From Epiperipatus broadwayi (taxonomy: Eukaryota > Onychophora > Udeonychophora > Euonychophora > Peripatidae): 64,000 bases of DNA. Position 1 is the stretch's first letter. Each line of letters begins with the position of its first letter. Below are positions 47,690-59,800 of this stretch, piece by piece. The position numbers and the translations under genes were made by a program. Location: NCBI GenBank assembly GCA_028023455.1, contig JAQFVV010000012.1, forward strand, positions 13,656,364-13,720,363, written 5' to 3'. Under the pieces are notes generated by a model. That model ran no database searches, was not told the DNA's origin, and worked only from the letters and a program-made list of their open reading frames with translations.

Positions 47690-50600
47690 AAAAAAAAAAA
47701 AAGTAATATAATACTGTTTTTTTTAATGAAAATATTTAACTTTATCTTTTTTATCTCAATAATAAAAATGAAATCTTTATAAAATTAATGGCTAAGCATT
47801 ATTTTTTTTAACAAAAAAAATTAGTCTTTATTAAGAAAAATATGATCTAAGAATAATGATCCCTGAAAGCACATCTCTGCCAAAGATTAAGATAATTAAA
47901 CAATAGGATACTATACCTAGATACTAATGATTATTGGATAATTGTTAAGTTTTTATCAACCTTCTTAACTTTTCACTTTTGATCACTTACACATATTTTT
48001 TTATCTAATTATTTTCTTACTTTCTATTATTTATGCATTTTTTATCTAATTATTTTTAAATTCATTTAAATTTGTCAACTAATATTGAATTAATTTAAGA
48101 TCATTATTTTTATCATATTTTCTTTACCTTCCTAAATGATATCAGTGTATTCATTAACCATTTTCATTATTACTGTGTCATAACAAAAGTATCAATAATA
48201 TCTCATGTAATATATTAATAAATTACATTCCAAAGTAATATGATTTAAAATCATCATTGTAAGTGTTGTAGAAAAATTTAAATATTATACATTATTTCAT
48301 CTAAAATGTTTGGTTTCAATTCATATAACTGTCTTTCTCTAAGATTATCTATTATCATCTTCATCTATCTCATGTTCAACATAACTGATTCTTTTAAATT
48401 ATATGACTAATTCTGCTTCTTTTTATCAAATAAATCATCTGATTAAGTGAAATTTCTCCTAATTTTTGCAGTAAATTTCTACTTAATCAAATCTCATACA
48501 TTTCTTCTAGTATTATAAGTAATAATAGTGTTTACTTTATTTGATATAACATGTAAATAGTCTGACAATTTTATGTGTTTTTGACAAAAACAATTCAACT
48601 GACACCAGTCTGATGCACAGCTATTTATGCAAACATGAATGATTGATGAAAAGCAGATAATAGTACTGTTTAACCATGCCAACCCAGCAGTTATCTTTTA
48701 CTTATATTATTAAACTAATTACTTGAAAAATTCAAACTCTCAAAAGTTTTAAACTCAGAAATACTTATCTCCAACTAAGCCTGACATTAAATCAGTAATA
48801 AAATATTTTTAGTGATATTGTATCAGTTATAAATGACTTGTAAGCACTTTTGATTTGTCTTGTAATCTTAAAGATGAGTAAAAATCTGGTATGCTATTAG
48901 ATAACCATGGTATCAAGGTTATATAAGTAGCTCTAAATATAAAATGCTGGCAGTACTATTATTTTCATATGTAGATTAAGTGAGCTAAAAAGAAACTCAT
49001 ATTACTTTAATGTATACCAACAATTATAGGTAAGGCAAGATCTTTACTATATTGTTAATGGTCAATCATGAACTCAGTATTCAAAGAAGTATTGAATTTC
49101 CCTTATTGGTAACAATGGCATCATAATTTTCTTTTGTCAATAAATAAATACTCATCTCAGTAATCTTTTCTGATTAATGTTGGAAAGACTAATGGGATTA
49201 GTTATGGTAAAGCTGTCTGAAAAAAAAATCTGAGCTTTTTACAAGTATAATCCCTAAGCTCCATTCTAGATTTGAATAATCAGATCATAAACATGGCTGG
49301 CATTCAGCCTCAATGCCAATACAAATGAACTCTAAATAAAATGACTTCTGAAGCTAAAATAACCAATTTCAAAGCAAAAAAATCAAGACTAATTGATTTT
49401 CATCAGAAGTTTATAAAGATGGTTTGTCTAGGCTGTTATTTTGATTACTCAAATAAACACAAATATTAAATAATGGTAAAGTTATGTCTATAACTGGAAA
49501 AAAGTCATTACTATCTGATGTAAAATTAAGCAATCATGTGATGTTCTGCTTTGACATAATATCAAAGTATAACATGTTGTTTACTTTTACATGTAGCAAT
49601 ACTACCATTTTCATATTTTTTGGTTTAGGTCCTAATTGCATTGACATAAGATACCCTGTTATTTTCCCTAACCTTTCAAAAATAAAGTATGAAAAATAAA
49701 TTTGCAACTGTAAATAAATGTGTATGTAAATGCACACAAATTATAAAATGAACTTCTAATTTTTCAAAGTAAGAATAGTTAATAAATAAAAAAAAAAAAG
49801 ACTGAATTTTTTTATTTTCCAGTTTTTATTTCTATTTGCAATCTGTTTATGTTTCAAGTTCATCAATTTAAAGATAGATCATTCATATCATAATACCAAA
49901 TTATTTATTATAAACTTCCTTTTTTTGTGATATCTATATTATTTTGTCTAATCTTTATAGAAATTCAAATGTTAACACAAGCACAAAAGTTTTAAATGTT
50001 ATATTAAAATATAAAAAAATTAAATAAAAAAAATATTTTCCTCTTATTCAATATACTGTTTGCTTAATAAATTATTAAAGTATAATTTATGAAAATTATT
50101 TTTTTTTTTGCATATTAAAGTCAAACTCAGAATAACTAGACAAAATTATCTATCATGTTATTTAAAGTTTGAATATTTTATTAACAGGTAGCTTCATGGG
50201 CTACTTAGAGCAAAAAAGAAATATAAATTCAGAGACCAATTTAGAGAGAATTTAGAATGAGAAAAAAACAGAGTCTGTACTAAGATGTGCCTAACTTTTA
50301 TTTATTTAAATGTACAATATTTTGATTTCAAATCTATGATTCCACAAAAACTTTAAGAGAAGATTTAAAAAACACAATAAAAAAAATCACTCATTATAAA
50401 AGCAGTTTTGCTTACTCATAGTGTGTAAGCTAACAAGTTACTATCATTATAATAAGTTAACTTGCATACTGCCTCAAATGCCTTTATAGATAGTACAATA
50501 GTATGAAAGTTTTAAAATTTCTATTTAATCATTACACTGAAAATAAAGACAAAAAAATATATAAATAATAAATGTAGAATGATAGAGGAAAGAAAATAAA

Positions 50601-51764
50601 AAAAGATAATAAGATAGAGAGCATGCAGTTAATGTTAATTTGACATGTTTTGCAAGTTTCATTGACTATTAAATAATCTTTTTGATTATATTTATATATG
50701 ATTATTGTGATTATTATTTCAATTAAATTTATTTAATACATAATTTATAAAAATGTTCTAATTTGCACATACTGATTATTAATAAAAAACTTACTGCTTA
50801 AACAGTACAAACAGTAATTCTATTAAAAATCAATAAATGAAAAAAGACTGAAATTCAAAAAAAAAGATTATTGAAATTAGAATTTCAAATCATAAACTTA
50901 ATATATCTATAGAGAAAGAAGCTTTTCTCAAGATTTAAATAAGAGCAATAATAAATAGGCTTTTAAACTACTATTGAAAACAAAAATTTGTGTATATATA
51001 TTGTACCTATGGAAATTTGAAAAAAATTTCAGTATGTGACGAAATGTTGGTTATAAAAAAAAAATTTTTTCTTGTTTGATTTTAATGAATATATTAACAT
51101 GTGGAGTATTGGAATAGGTTGCTATGAGAAGTATAATATTGATGAGCGAAATGTTTATTATTAATTATTTGTAAAAATTGTGAACGGACTTTATTCATTT
51201 TAAAAATGAATGTGTAAATTATAAAGTTTACAGTACTGATGAAATTTTTCTTTCTTTACCTATATTTTCATTACTACATTCACAATAGTAGGTTACAAAT
51301 AATACACCTAAATATTTACTGTCTCAAGTATGTTTATTTTATTTGTATGATATTGTATTAAAAAATATATGTAAAAGGTATATTTCCAATGCAATATGAA
51401 AGAATATATTTCTAGTTGCTTAATTTATGTTGGAGTGAAAGAATCTTATTTTTATTTTAAAAACGTAAATGCTTGTTATATATAATAATTGTGAAATATT
51501 TTTTATGTCATTATTTTATGTAATAAGATTTTTATTTATTAGATATTAGCTAAAATTGACCAAAGAGTTAATACAGTATGTTGCTATAGTTTCTTTTACA
51601 ATCAATTGAAAATTCTATAAATAAGACTAAGCAGTTTAAACTCATTCTCTTGTATTTTGGCTTCAATAGAAGTGAACCTGTTATTTCATGTGATTTTGTT
51701 TTATTTTTGAAAGTATATGATTATTAAATGGATAGAATGAAGAACTGAAAACAATAATACTCAC
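47690..51764. other. AT-rich stretch, no firm gene
   Basis: Probably intronic. A possible 25-nt minus micro-exon (about 50,814-50,790, between TTTTTAATAG and GTAAGTTT) would supply a phase step, but its sequence is as AT-rich as the flanks and it is not supported further. Confidence 0.45.
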
Positions 51765-51822
51765 CATTAACTGGACAAGATCATCGAATTTGTGAGGTGA
51801 CAATTTATTGAAAGAACAAAAA
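51765..51822 (-). CDS. candidate internal exon (58 nt)
   Basis: On the minus strand the donor AATG|GTGAGT after 51765 is excellent; the acceptor GAATTAG before 51822 is weak. One leftover base and 19 codons give FCSFNKLSPHKFDDLVQLM. NKL(T/S)PxKFxxL resembles the first helix of MIF4G domains (eIF4G family), but sixteen residues are too few to assign the gene. It ends in phase 0, matching the 47.61-kb exon. Confidence 0.5.
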
Positions 51823-52457
51823 CTAATTCATAGCATTTAAAAACCATCTGAATATTTCTTTGCTTTTAAAAAAGGATATTACTACTTTTCAGTGATGAAA
51901 TCTAAATGCTAGCAACATAAAATGTACACAAAATTATGTTCACATACTGATATAATTTTATGAGGTAGATGAATTATTTCCACAAAGGATAAAAATTGGT
52001 TCAATTTCCATAATAAATGAAACTAGCATCTAATCATTTATAATGTTTTATGAATCAAACAGGATATTTACATTGTGTCATCATGGATATAAACTAGTGT
52101 TTGTACACTGATAATGTCTTACATCAAATATCAGCTAAATGAAAGAATGATTTGGACATTTGGAAAATATCGACATTAATAAAATGTACTTCGAATCTAA
52201 TAATTTTTGGTGATATTTCTACTTTTTCTGGAATAACGAAATATTGTCAGATTGTGGTGTAAGAAATAGACATTAGAACTATGGTACTATTTTAGGAAAT
52301 GTATCTGAGAACAATTGATCAGGTTGTGTGCGGTCGTGGCGGCGGCTGATGATGATGATGATAATAATAATAGGGAATATTATATGAGGCAATAACTGCA
52401 AACATGATGTGAGATACAATATCAAGTATTGGAGATCATCTCAACACATAATATATA

Positions 52458-53187
52458 GTGATACAGTTTTTCGATGGTTTTCAAAGAGTCAGATTCCAAA
52501 CACAAATTAAAACCCTGGAAAATTATATTTTAATTACAGTTGATGAAAATTTACATAATTATATTACTGGAATAATCAAAAATACCTATTTTGAATACAG
52601 CATTCAGGACTTTCAGAATATGATGGAACTATTTGGAAAAGTAATTTACTTAAAACTTTTATATCTAAATGACACCCCCACCCTAGTATACAGTAATAGT
52701 TTCCAATTTAAAATTAAGTTGAATTATACTGTAATTCCAGAGATTATTCCCACTCAAATCATTGATCAAGAGGCAATTCTCAAGGGGATTAAGACCGCAA
52801 TGTTTTGTATCTGGAAATCATGGATACTTGGCAAATGATTGTAACACAACTCGAGACATATAGAACCAAGCTAGCACAGACCAACATCAACAAGAACAAA
52901 CCACAAAGTAAGCAATGAAAAAACTGGATGATGAAGCAAACAGAAATCAAAAGAGTACAGAAAAGCAACAACTCCTAGACAATATGAGCAATGATATCAC
53001 TAGAAATGCAGAGCTCCTGGACCTATCAATGAAAAAAATAAACAGAAATCAAACTATAAACAAAAACATAGAAAAAATAATTAATTACTTAGCACTGGAA
53101 AAAAATAAAATTTATGAAAATACTAGTGAAAAAGATGAAAGCAAAAAAAGAAAGATTCACAGTAATAATAATAACACAGCTTGTTAA
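52458..53187 (+). pseudogene. retrotransposon ORF1 protein with degenerate CCHC knuckle
   Basis: The first frame (52,458-52,838) gives a 126-residue segment with FDGFQRVRFQTQIKTLENY and QFKIKLNYTVIPEIIPTQI. A one-base shift near 52,790 leads into CFVSGNHGYLANDC, a CX2CX4HX4C zinc knuckle in which the second Cys is Ser and the His is Tyr. After two stops (near 52,860 and 52,910), a coiled-coil-like Lys/Asn/Glu-rich tail runs to 53,187. The preceding RNA-recognition-like part and knuckle are typical of ORF1 proteins that coat LINE RNA. Inactive because of the shift, stops and lost zinc ligands. Confidence 0.6.
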
Positions 53188-53277
53188 CCTCATTCATTGT
53201 GTATACCAAGAATTAGAAACAATAAAGCTATTAATATAATAAAAAAACCACACCATGTTTGCCTCCAATAACACAAA

Positions 53278-53448
53278 ATGACAGAGGCAAAAATACATCC
53301 AGGGCGGCCACCAAAAAAAAACAGGCATGCTAAGAAACTAAAAACAGAGCAACTCAATCCGGATATCTCTATACAAACACAACAACAAAGTGACACAAAT
53401 GATGAAGAATTTAATCTAATCTATGTAAATACTCACATCAACTGCTGA
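53278..53448 (+). CDS. small Lys/Gln-rich frame with AT-hook-like GRPPKK
   Basis: A 56-codon frame starts MTEAKIHPGRPPKKNRHAKK, with one AT-hook-like GRP core, and then becomes Gln/Asp-rich. It lies inside the ORF1-only unit downstream of the coiled-coil tail. It may be a displaced part of the element's protein. No independent evidence of expression. Confidence 0.3.
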   Translation: MTEAKIHPGRPPKKNRHAKKLKTEQLNPDISIQTQQQSDTNDEEFNLIYVNTHINC

Positions 53449-53929
53449 AACTAACTCAAGCTATCCTCTAAAGCAGCAATCGATATTATAGCTGCAGTGA
53501 GTCAATAAAAATTCACATACCTTACAAACACAAACCCAATAAGAGATGGAAACAATATATTTGACAAATGATAGTAACAGTGATCAGTCTGATGACATAT
53601 GATAATTAATCAATGAACAACTTTAAATTGGATATATCAAATATTAAAGTCATAAAATCAATGTGGAAAGAATCCGAACTCAAGATTTAAATATTTAATT
53701 AATGCTGAAACCATAACTGTTTGATCTTTCAAAATTGTAACCCTACCAGGACTTAGGCAATCTTATGCCCAAATATTATGTATCTAAATGATATGAACCA
53801 TGTAAGTAAACAATGTAATCGATGTAAAATTATGAGAAAACAATGAACTCGATGTAAAACCTCTTTAATGCAATAAAGTTCCTTTTATTGAATCATCATC
53901 ATCATCATCATTCATTATTAGTATATATA

Positions 53930-56230
53930 ATTGTATAGGATATAAACAATAGCATAATTTAAATTATATGTTTATTTTACATGCTTAAAGTATAGATTAT
54001 GTTTTTCTAAATTCAAATTTATATTTCATAACTTAGTAATAATTCTAATTAAAAAAATACTTTTCTTATTTTTCAATTATAGATTAATCTTAAGTATTTA
54101 TTTTTATTTTATTCTCTTATAACAATCTGAGTGAATAGATAGATTCATCTTTAGTATATTTTCACTTCCATTAACTATTTTTTATATAAAAAAGAATGTT
54201 CTTGACTCTCTTATATTTTGAAAGTGTGTTACAACACATCTGTATTACATAAATATATATTGTAGTCTTAGCATTTTATAGATGAAATTTGTTATGCAAT
54301 CACTTATCTAATTTAAAAAAATTAATGCTGAATGAAAATCTATTGTATAAAGCATAATCATATCATATATTTATATTTTAAATGTTTATTAGCTATATAT
54401 ATATTTTATATTTTAATTTATATCCATTTGTTAATAAATTTTGAATTAATTTAAAACAAGTAAACTTGTTTGATCATCATAATTTACAATGCAAATTTAT
54501 TGGTTAATGGTACTTGGATAAGAAACAATTCACGAATGGACTATACCACATAATTCATTAGCAGTTACAAAATAATTCTGAAATCAAAACACAGGATCAA
54601 TAAGAGTATAATTACATATCATTTTCTTTGTATTGAATTTAATTTTTATTATCTGACTAGGTATAGATTTTTATATAGCAATAAATTAATTGACTTGATA
54701 TTCTTAAATATTTAATAACTAATTAGAAGCTTATTGTAATTATTGTTAGTAACAAGTAAGTTATATTAAGATAGAAATTATATATGCATTGATTTGATAA
54801 TTGATAAAAATACTATGATAATCATTGAAGATAAGTAATGGTAATTGCAATTAAATGTTTGTGTATTTTATTTTAAATCATTATTGATTAAAATGAATAT
54901 TACATTAAATCAGTATAAACCCATAAAAATCATAATCTTATTCAGTTATAGAGTGGGTAATAGCAATATTTTATTCTCTTACAAATTAGAGTGATTTACT
55001 TTAATTATATTTAAAGTTTGTTGATGCAAATCATAAATTTTTCAGTTTAAAAATTATAATTTTAATATTATTTGATTATAACAAACATTAATCATCTTTC
55101 ATGTTTTGCTAATTATAGTCTAAAATTTTAACAATTTAGCTTTATTAACTGAAGAATAATTGGATTTGTCAATTGTGTTTGAGAAAGCATCAAATATGAA
55201 TCTATCATTTATTTTATATATTATGATTGGATATTGAAAATCTTAAGTTTATTTAATAGGATGGTTTTATTTTATATATTAAATTAGTGAAAATAGAAAT
55301 ATATGTTAATTGATTTTGTATTGTTAAGTATTTAATATTATAATTGACTTAATTAATAAAAGTATACTGCTATTAGTGGTATAGCTGATTTAGAATTTCA
55401 TTTGATTTTATTCAGTTGTAATTAGAAATCACTTATTGAGTTCTATATTTAATTAGATATCATTGATATTGTAAATTTGGAGAATATATTAAAATTATTA
55501 TTTCATCCATCCATGAATTATTTCATTTAAATAGAAATAATACCTGACTTTTGGTACAAGTTTGTATTGTTGTAAACAGAGTGCCAATTCATGAAGAATA
55601 TTAAAGTGTATGTATCTAATTCTTGTCATTATTTTCATTCTATTATAAGGAATTTAAGTAAGCAGACATTGTTGTTTTTAAGATAGTGATATTTGGTTTC
55701 ACTGCTTTATCTTTAATCTATTGCAAATAATTTTTCATTGCTTTCTATTTGTTCTAAATGCTGTTTAAATTCATGAGGCTACAACAAAATTATTGAATTG
55801 TGTTAGATTGTTATTCACTGATTGATATTCATTTTAGCTTAGTTTATTATTTGCATTCTATTATAAATGACATTATAATTCGTGGACATTATTAAATTAG
55901 GACCATTATTCCTTAGTTCATATTTTTATTCTGCTGTAAATGATGATCATTAATTAGATTATGACTAAGGATACAATATGACCCATATTTTTATTCAGTA
56001 TCTATGAGGCATTAAAGAAGAGCATACTCCCATTTTTATTCAGTTACAAATGGTGACCAATGATTGGGCTATATTTTCATTTCCCATTGTCAGCAGTTTT
56101 ATTCAGTTGCTTCTTTGTCTACATCATGAAATAATTCTGGAATAACTAAATCAAAAAATTTAAGATTCAATGTACTTTATGTATCTAAAATTCTAGTTTT
56201 GTAAATAGTTCAAAAATACAACAGAAAAAG
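53930..56230. repeat. possible degenerate minisatellite, TTTATTC-GTTATAAAT type
   Basis: Phrases of the form ATTC(A/T)GTTATAAATGA recur irregularly, clearest at about 55,857, 55,926, 55,995 and 56,037. Others lie near 54,941, 55,412 and 55,636. Nothing else is recognised. The array is too diverged for a firm period. Confidence 0.35.
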
Positions 56231-56455
56231 AAAAAATTTCCTGCTACCCTCGCCTTACAAGAAATCCTTTTTTTCTCTCTTTAGAAATTAATTTAAAAAT
56301 AAACTTTCTATTCTTCATTAATATTGTTAAAAATGTTTTGATTTGAAAAAGAAATAAAAAATATTATACTTGGAATTGTTCATTTAAAAATTGTCTTTAT
56401 TTTTTTTTTTTTTTTTTGTAGTTTTTTTTAAAAAAGACAAAATAAATGTACTTAC

Positions 56456-56480
56456 ATTCTTCATTTAAAGCTCGGGTCAT
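56456..56480 (-). CDS. 25-nt micro-exon candidate
   Basis: On the minus strand TTTTTTTTATTCTAG (acceptor) precedes 56480, and GAAT|GTAAGTACA (donor) follows 56456. Both are near consensus. In frame with the 58.73-kb candidate it reads MTRALNEE plus one base. Its base composition is well above the surroundings. Confidence 0.55.
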
Positions 56481-56489
56481 CTAGAATAA

Positions 56490-57660
56490 AAAAAAGAAAA
56501 CTAAGAGGGAGAGAGTTTAGATCGAGTCTGCATTGTCCATTCATACTACCAAATTACTTGGTCTATATGAAGTGGGAATCCCTTTTTATTTTCAATTTTT
56601 ATGAAGTAAAAAAAACAGACTGTATTTCTCTGCCTCCACCTTCACTTTTTAAAAAGCAAATAAGAAGGACATTTGAAAATTTTAAAGACAAAGAATAAAA
56701 AATTCCAAATCAATATGTCAATTACAAATAAAAAAAGATCATTTGAAATTATCTATATCAATTAATTTTTTATGTCAATATTAGGTAGGGACTATTACGA
56801 GAAATCAAAATCAATCTTGAAAGTTTACAATTGACTATATTTTTCCCTCCTCTCTCTCTCACTCTTCATCACTTCCTTTTCTCAAAACCAAAGAAGAAAT
56901 TGATAAAGACAAATAATATTAAAAGTTTGGAAAAAAAAAAGATCTGTAAATAAAAAATAAGAGGTTTTAGATTATACACATTGAATTTAAAATTACATCA
57001 TATTACTATGCTAAATCCTTTTTCCAAATCAAGAGAATATTCAATTGATCAATTAATGATCCTAGTATTCTTTCATGATGTCAAAGTGATGTGTTTAGAG
57101 ATTCAATTAAAGAGGAAATCAAATATAGATAGATAAATACATCAGTACCCAATAACATTCAAATATGCAACTTTAGATGTAAAAAAATCATTGTATACAA
57201 ATGAAAACAAAATACCTAAATATACACTGAAATTGCAAATTCACAAGTAAATTTATATTCAAAAAACAAAAATTATATGAAAAAAAAAATCTGAAAAATC
57301 ATCTAATATATAATTCTTGTACATATTCTAAAAATATTTTAAATAAAATATCAATCATAAAAAAACCTGCTGAATATTTCCCAATATATCCCTTAAGTTA
57401 GTGAGTCTAAAAAAAATCAACCAAATAAAACAGCTTTCAATTTGTTTAAATATCAATCAAGAGTTTCTTAAAATTAAAAAAAAGTTTTGGTAATTATGTA
57501 TATAATTAAATGATATCTAGGAATCAATTTTTTATACACATTTCACTATCTATATGTCAATTACTTATTTTTCTTAACAAATAAACATGTAACTAGTAAT
57601 CCTCAATTCTTTAATATTATAAATTCAACCTTAAACTAAGCAAAAATAAATTAAGTAAGA
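56490..57660. other. AT-rich stretch, no gene seen
   Basis: A and T runs and a CTCTCTCTCT patch near 56,850. Probably intronic. Confidence 0.45.
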
Positions 57661-57671
57661 ACTATATAATT

Positions 57672-57838
57672 ATATATTATATATATATATATATTCTTGC
57701 TATTAAAAGGTGTGAAGGTTGCCTTGACAGCAGTTAGAAATATTGGTTGCTATATTTACTGTGAATGTTTAGGTGGTTACTGGTTGGAAACTAATTACAT
57801 CATTATCCCAGATTAGCTTTAGGCACTATTTCGCTTAT

Positions 57839-57872
<34 letters not shown>

Positions 57873-57873
57873 A
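57672..57873. repeat. TA and GA microsatellites around a dispersed repeat
   Basis: A TA array (about 57,675-57,692) and TATATA followed by (GA)n (57,838-57,872) bracket a segment that starts AAGGTTGCCTTGACA at 57,715. This matches the GTTGCCTTGACA segments near 44,235 and 46,678. Confidence 0.6.
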
Positions 57874-58194
57874 ATGAAATCAAAAGAAGAATTAAAGAGT
57901 CTTTATTATTGAAAATTTATTATTCTGAAGCAATTAACTTATTTAAGAGTTCTTTTAATATTAAGGGTGGATGGGAAGTGAATGGATTTGTGGATAGTTT
58001 TTAATATTATATATATTGTGTAGTTTTTGTAGTTCTTTACACTTGAGAAGTCTGCTTGTAGCAGTGAAACCTTAGGTTGTATTTTAATATTATTTTTATG
58101 CTGGTCTTGTTTAATTTTGGATTTGAGGTAGTTTTGATTATATATTGACTAGTTTAGCTTTATGCTTGTAATGTTTATATATATAATTATAGAG

Positions 58195-58361
58195 AAGTTT
58201 ATTCGTTCTATAAAAATTATATGGCAGAGCATTTTTTGAGAACTTATGACGTTCTCATATTTATAGCAAGATAACATTGGAAAATAATGAAGATGGATGC
58301 ATATGAGAACATCATAAGTTCTTGAAAGCGTTCAGTCATATAATTTTTATAAAGTAAACTT
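58195..58361. repeat. long inverted repeat (hairpin/MITE-like)
   Basis: 58195-58260 and the reverse complement of 58311-58361 match well: AAGTTTA, TATAAAAATTATATG, GAACTTATGA-GTTCTCATAT. About 50 bp forms the loop. There is no coding sequence. It resembles a foldback or MITE-type element; target duplication is not clear in the TA-rich flanks. Confidence 0.75.
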
Positions 58362-58729
58362 CTTTATTAATATGCATAATCACACATATTATGTCTGTTA
58401 CATTTTATATATGAGAAATATAAACAGTTAACTCTTTATATCACATTTGTGTCAATTTTAATTTTTTTTTGTGTGTGTGATTGATACATTTAACATAGAT
58501 TTATTAGTAATTTAATAAAAAATTACTATAATTATTATGATAATGATAACATTTCAAATAATGAATTGTGAAAAGTTCTCATTAAAAAAAAAAAAGGCTG
58601 AAAATATTTTATTATATCGTAGGATAAAAAGTAGAATTAAATATTAAAAAAGAAACAGGTGCAAATTAATACAATAAATAAAATAAGGTAGACTGTGATA
58701 TCAATTATCATTAGTAGATAGATACTTAC

Positions 58730-58753
58730 CATTTCATCCTCATCACTGCTTTC
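58730..58753 (-). CDS. 24-nt micro-exon candidate, acidic
   Basis: On the minus strand AACTTGTCAAG (acceptor) precedes 58753 and AATG|GTAAGTATC (donor) follows 58730. The eight codons read ESSDEDEM and keep the frame (24 nt). GC-rich relative to flanks and with a near-consensus donor; the acceptor is less pyrimidine-rich. Acidic Ser-Asp-Glu micro-exons commonly insert phosphorylatable loops. Confidence 0.55.
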
Positions 58754-59514
58754 CTTGACAAGTTAAACAAATAGAAAGCATTGTGTTAACAAAAAAAGCA
58801 GAAGTTTTATTATTATTTAGGAAATGCTTTATCTTTTTAATAGAAATGAACATTAATACTTTTAATTATCTTAATAATCAAATAATTAAAAAAAATAAAA
58901 AAACTCAATAATTTTCATTAATTCTACATCCCATTCATTTTCCAATAACAAACTGAAATCAATATTTTATTCATTCTCATGACTAATGCATTTCATTCTT
59001 CTCCTTTTCAAACTAAGTCAACTTTAACAACACAAAAAAGTTTCAATTTATTATAAGAATTTTCCAGCAAATCATCTCTTTCTATAGCTGACAAAAACAG
59101 AGAAAAAGATAGAATAATCATTTTTCCACACAGGTTAATAGTAGATCTCATATTTTATTAATTTAAATGTTCACATGACAACTCCTGAGGAATTTTGCCT
59201 TTTGAGTTTTTGTTAAGAATAATGCCAACAATTGAATACGGCTGAAAGATACCTAAAAAAATTTTTTTTTTTAAAAAAAAAGGAGTACAAATAAATTTTT
59301 AGATGCTTGATGTACCACACTTGCTTGAATTTTTAAATGTTTGTAGTCATAAAAGATTTAAAAGTTTCTTAAAATCATTGTCTTTTTACTATTGTGAATT
59401 TTCTTTTATAAATGCTTGTCAAATATAATCAAAAAACAGATACACAAAAAAATATTACAATTAGTCATTTTTAATCTTAAAATTAATTTATAAATTTATA
59501 ATTATATAAATATA

Positions 59515-59800
59515 TATATTAGCTCAGCAATAGTATATCTTCATGTCATGCCTCTGGACTGTGTTCAAATCTGGGCCAAATAAATTTAAAATTGTTTTTC
59601 AGCAGTTTTAGATTATACTTTCAGCAGACCTAGATTATTTTTTCAAGTACCTAAACTAGATTATTATCCAATACTGTTCAATAAATAAATATTTGCAATT
59701 CATAGGTGGGACAAAATAAGATGCAAAACTTCTTGCTCAAACTTTCACCAAATAACTGACAGACTGCTAAGTACAGCCTTCTCATTCTTTATTCCTCTAT
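59515..59800 (+). mobile_element. possible tRNA-derived SINE
   Basis: TAGCTCAGCAA (59520-59530) fits the Pol III A box. GTTCAAATC (59563-59571) fits the B box at the normal spacing of about 43 bp. The acceptor stem is not recognisable. Downstream sequence has CAGCAG and TAGATTAT phrases repeated twice (about 59,600-59,660). The 3' limit is a guess. Confidence 0.4.

Larger units (their letters stand above)
52340..53925 (+). mobile_element. LINE-like unit with ORF1 only
   Basis: An ORF1-type protein (52,458-53,187) is followed by a small Lys-rich frame, an AATAAA signal (53,870-53,875) and a TCATCATCATCA tail (about 53,894-53,910). The start is marked by TGATGATGATGATAATAATAA (about 52,347-52,370), so the unit is bounded by inverted trinucleotide arrays. 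No RT or endonuclease is present, as in half-LINE elements that rely on a partner's RT. Confidence 0.6.

Noticed and set aside
50790-50814. 25-nt minus micro-exon before GTAAGT
   Set aside because: Splice signals are acceptable, but the composition equals the intronic background and more than one frame is possible.
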